This document shows, in pieces, positions 63,011 through 64,000 of a stretch of DNA of 64,000 nucleotides. The DNA lies in the NCBI RefSeq assembly GCF_029983815.1, contig NZ_JASBYU010000002.1, positions 62,001-126,000 of the forward strand, given 5' to 3'. The notes beneath the pieces are model-generated. The model saw nothing but the letters and a program-made list of their open reading frames with translations. It was not told where the DNA came from and ran no database searches. How positions within the stretch are numbered: position 1 is the first letter of the stretch; each line of letters opens with the position of its first letter. The DNA is from Lagierella sp. (GTDB taxonomy: Bacteria > Bacillota > Clostridia > Tissierellales > Peptoniphilaceae). The position numbers and the translations under genes are program-made.

Positions 63011-63759
63011 TGAATTATCAAGATATAAATTCTAAGACTATTGATAGATGGATAGAGGAAGGATGGGAATGGGGAAAACCTATTTCATCAAAGGAATTCA
63101 GTCTTGCCAAAGAAGGTAAGTGGGATGTGAAACTAACACCTACAAAAAATGTTCCAAAGTTTTGGTTTGGAGAGATAAAGGATAAAAAGATACTTGGTCT
63201 AGCCTGTGGCGGAGGGAAACAGATGGCAATCTTTTCTGCTCTTGGAGGAAAGTGTACAGTCTTTGACTATTCTGAAAAACAACTGGAAAGTGAAAGGCTA
63301 GTAGCTAAAAGGGAAGGATATGAAATCGATATTATCAAAGGGGATATGTCAAAACCGCTGCCCTTTGAAGACGAGATTTTCGATATGATTTTTCATCCTG
63401 TATCCAATGTATATGTAGAAGAAGTCAAACCCATTTGGAAAGAGTGTTATAGAATTTTATCTCAAAAGGGGATTTTACTTTCTGGATTGGACATTGGCAT
63501 AAACTATATTGTAGATGAAAAGGAAGAAAGAATCATAAATGGCCTTCCCTTCAATCCCCTTAAAAACAAAGAGCAGATGGAAAGGCTTTTGAAGGAGGAT
63601 TCTGGAGTGCAATTTTCCCATGGTTTAGAAGAACAGATAAATGGACAGTTGGAGGCGGGTTTTGTCCTTCAAGCCCTCTATGAAGATACAAATGGAGAAG
63701 GAAGATTGCATGAACTCAACATACCATCCTTTGTGGCAACTAGAAGCATAAAGATATAG
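63007..63759 (+). CDS. SAM-dependent methyltransferase, class I
   Basis: A 250-residue protein with motif I ILGLACGGGKQMAIFSALGG, the acidic motif II CTVFDYSEKQLE, GDMSKPLPFEDEIFDMIFHPV and a C-terminal YRILSQKGILLSGL strand pair. This is a methyltransferase of the UbiE/MenG-like or tRNA type; the substrate cannot be inferred. The start overlaps the preceding stop by four bases. Confidence 0.85.
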   Translation: MMNYQDINSKTIDRWIEEGWEWGKPISSKEFSLAKEGKWDVKLTPTKNVPKFWFGEIKDKKILGLACGGGKQMAIFSALGGKCTVFDYSEKQLESERLVAKREGYEIDIIKGDMSKPLPFEDEIFDMIFHPVSNVYVEEVKPIWKECYRILSQKGILLSGLDIGINYIVDEKEERIINGLPFNPLKNKEQMERLLKEDSGVQFSHGLEEQINGQLEAGFVLQALYEDTNGEGRLHELNIPSFVATRSIKI

Positions 63760-63770
63760 AGGAGAGCATT

Positions 63771-64000
63771 ATGAGTAAAATAGATAAAGATAGGGACATA
63801 CGACTTGAAGAGGAAAAATTAAGACAGGAAAAATTAAATTCAGCAAACTTAGGAGTTCCCAACCAAAATCAGATTCCAAGCACCTTAGATAATCCTAATT
63901 TAATACCTGAAAATAAAAATAGTGAAGTTGAAGATTATGAAAGGGATGAAGAATTAATATTAGATGAAGGAGAAGAAAGAGACAAGGAAAAAGAAGAAAA
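63771..64000 (+). CDS. Acidic Lys/Glu-rich protein, truncated by window end
   Basis: The frame opens at ATG 63771 behind AGAGGAGAGCATT with MSKIDKDRDIRLEEEKLRQE, an Asn/Pro-rich stretch and acidic repeats (DEGEERDKEKEE) running past the end of the window. Composition resembles the small protein at 62762. The family is not recognised. The methyltransferase gene ends 11 bases upstream, so the three genes are probably an operon. Confidence 0.65.
   Translation, partial: MSKIDKDRDIRLEEEKLRQEKLNSANLGVPNQNQIPSTLDNPNLIPENKNSEVEDYERDEELILDEGEERDKEKEE

Overview
The window looks like a chromosomal segment from an anaerobic, amino-acid-fermenting, low-GC Gram-positive bacterium of the Clostridia/Tissierellia type. 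The evidence is A+T-rich sequence, strong AGGAGG-type ribosome binding sites, a complete selenocysteine-dependent glycine reductase operon with its own selA, selB and tRNA-Sec, a double-cubane cluster reductase, an isoaspartyl peptidase/NhaC-type cluster and a very large surface protein ending in cell-wall-binding-2 repeats. Species cannot be named from the sequence alone.

Layout. 1-2.2 kb: a broken VanZ-like gene, an acetyltransferase and a membrane-anchored MsrA-MsrB fusion. 2.2-8.1 kb: a radical SAM protein, then a zinc module (poly-His ZinT-like lipoprotein behind a Zur/Fur-like operator, and a ZnuA-ZnuC-ZnuB transporter). 8.1-11.9 kb: two paralogous lipoproteins with related upstream hairpin motifs, separated by a frameshifted double-cubane reductase gene. 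11.9-17.7 kb: a 1908-residue leucine-rich-repeat surface protein. 18-26.3 kb: nucleoside hydrolase, amidohydrolase, deoC, ribokinase, isoaspartyl peptidase with an NhaC-type antiporter, and an aldo/keto reductase with Fe-S motifs.

26.4-36.9 kb is a complete type I-C CRISPR-Cas locus (cas3-cas5c-cas8c-cas7c-cas4-cas1-cas2, 23 repeats), flanked by a 209-bp direct duplication of the promoter and 5' end of comF. In the cas3-cas5c gap I find what looks like a minus-strand crRNA mimic: a lone diverged repeat that keeps the hairpin and 3' handle, followed by a guide whose first 17 bases match the promoter of cas5c-cas2. The two mismatches fall at positions 6 and 12, and a TTC PAM sits exactly in place. 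This predicts that Cascade, guided by this RNA, represses its own operon. It is the most interesting observation in the window. A hidden cas11c start lies inside cas8c.

36.7-45.6 kb: comF, an acetyltransferase, PepD, a DUF819 membrane protein, an HtrA protease, ApbE and a dicarboxylate/amino-acid symporter. 45.7-58.6 kb is the glycine/selenium island: glycine riboswitch, grdX-trxB-grdE-grdA-grdB-grdC-grdD (UGA-encoded selenocysteine in grdA and grdB), selA, selB, tRNA-Sec and a sodium:amino-acid symporter that could import glycine. Together these can import glycine, sense it, reduce it to acetyl phosphate and decode the required UGA codons. 58.7-64 kb: a ZIP transporter, fumarase, an M-box-controlled MgtE, a small charged protein, a methyltransferase and a truncated acidic protein.
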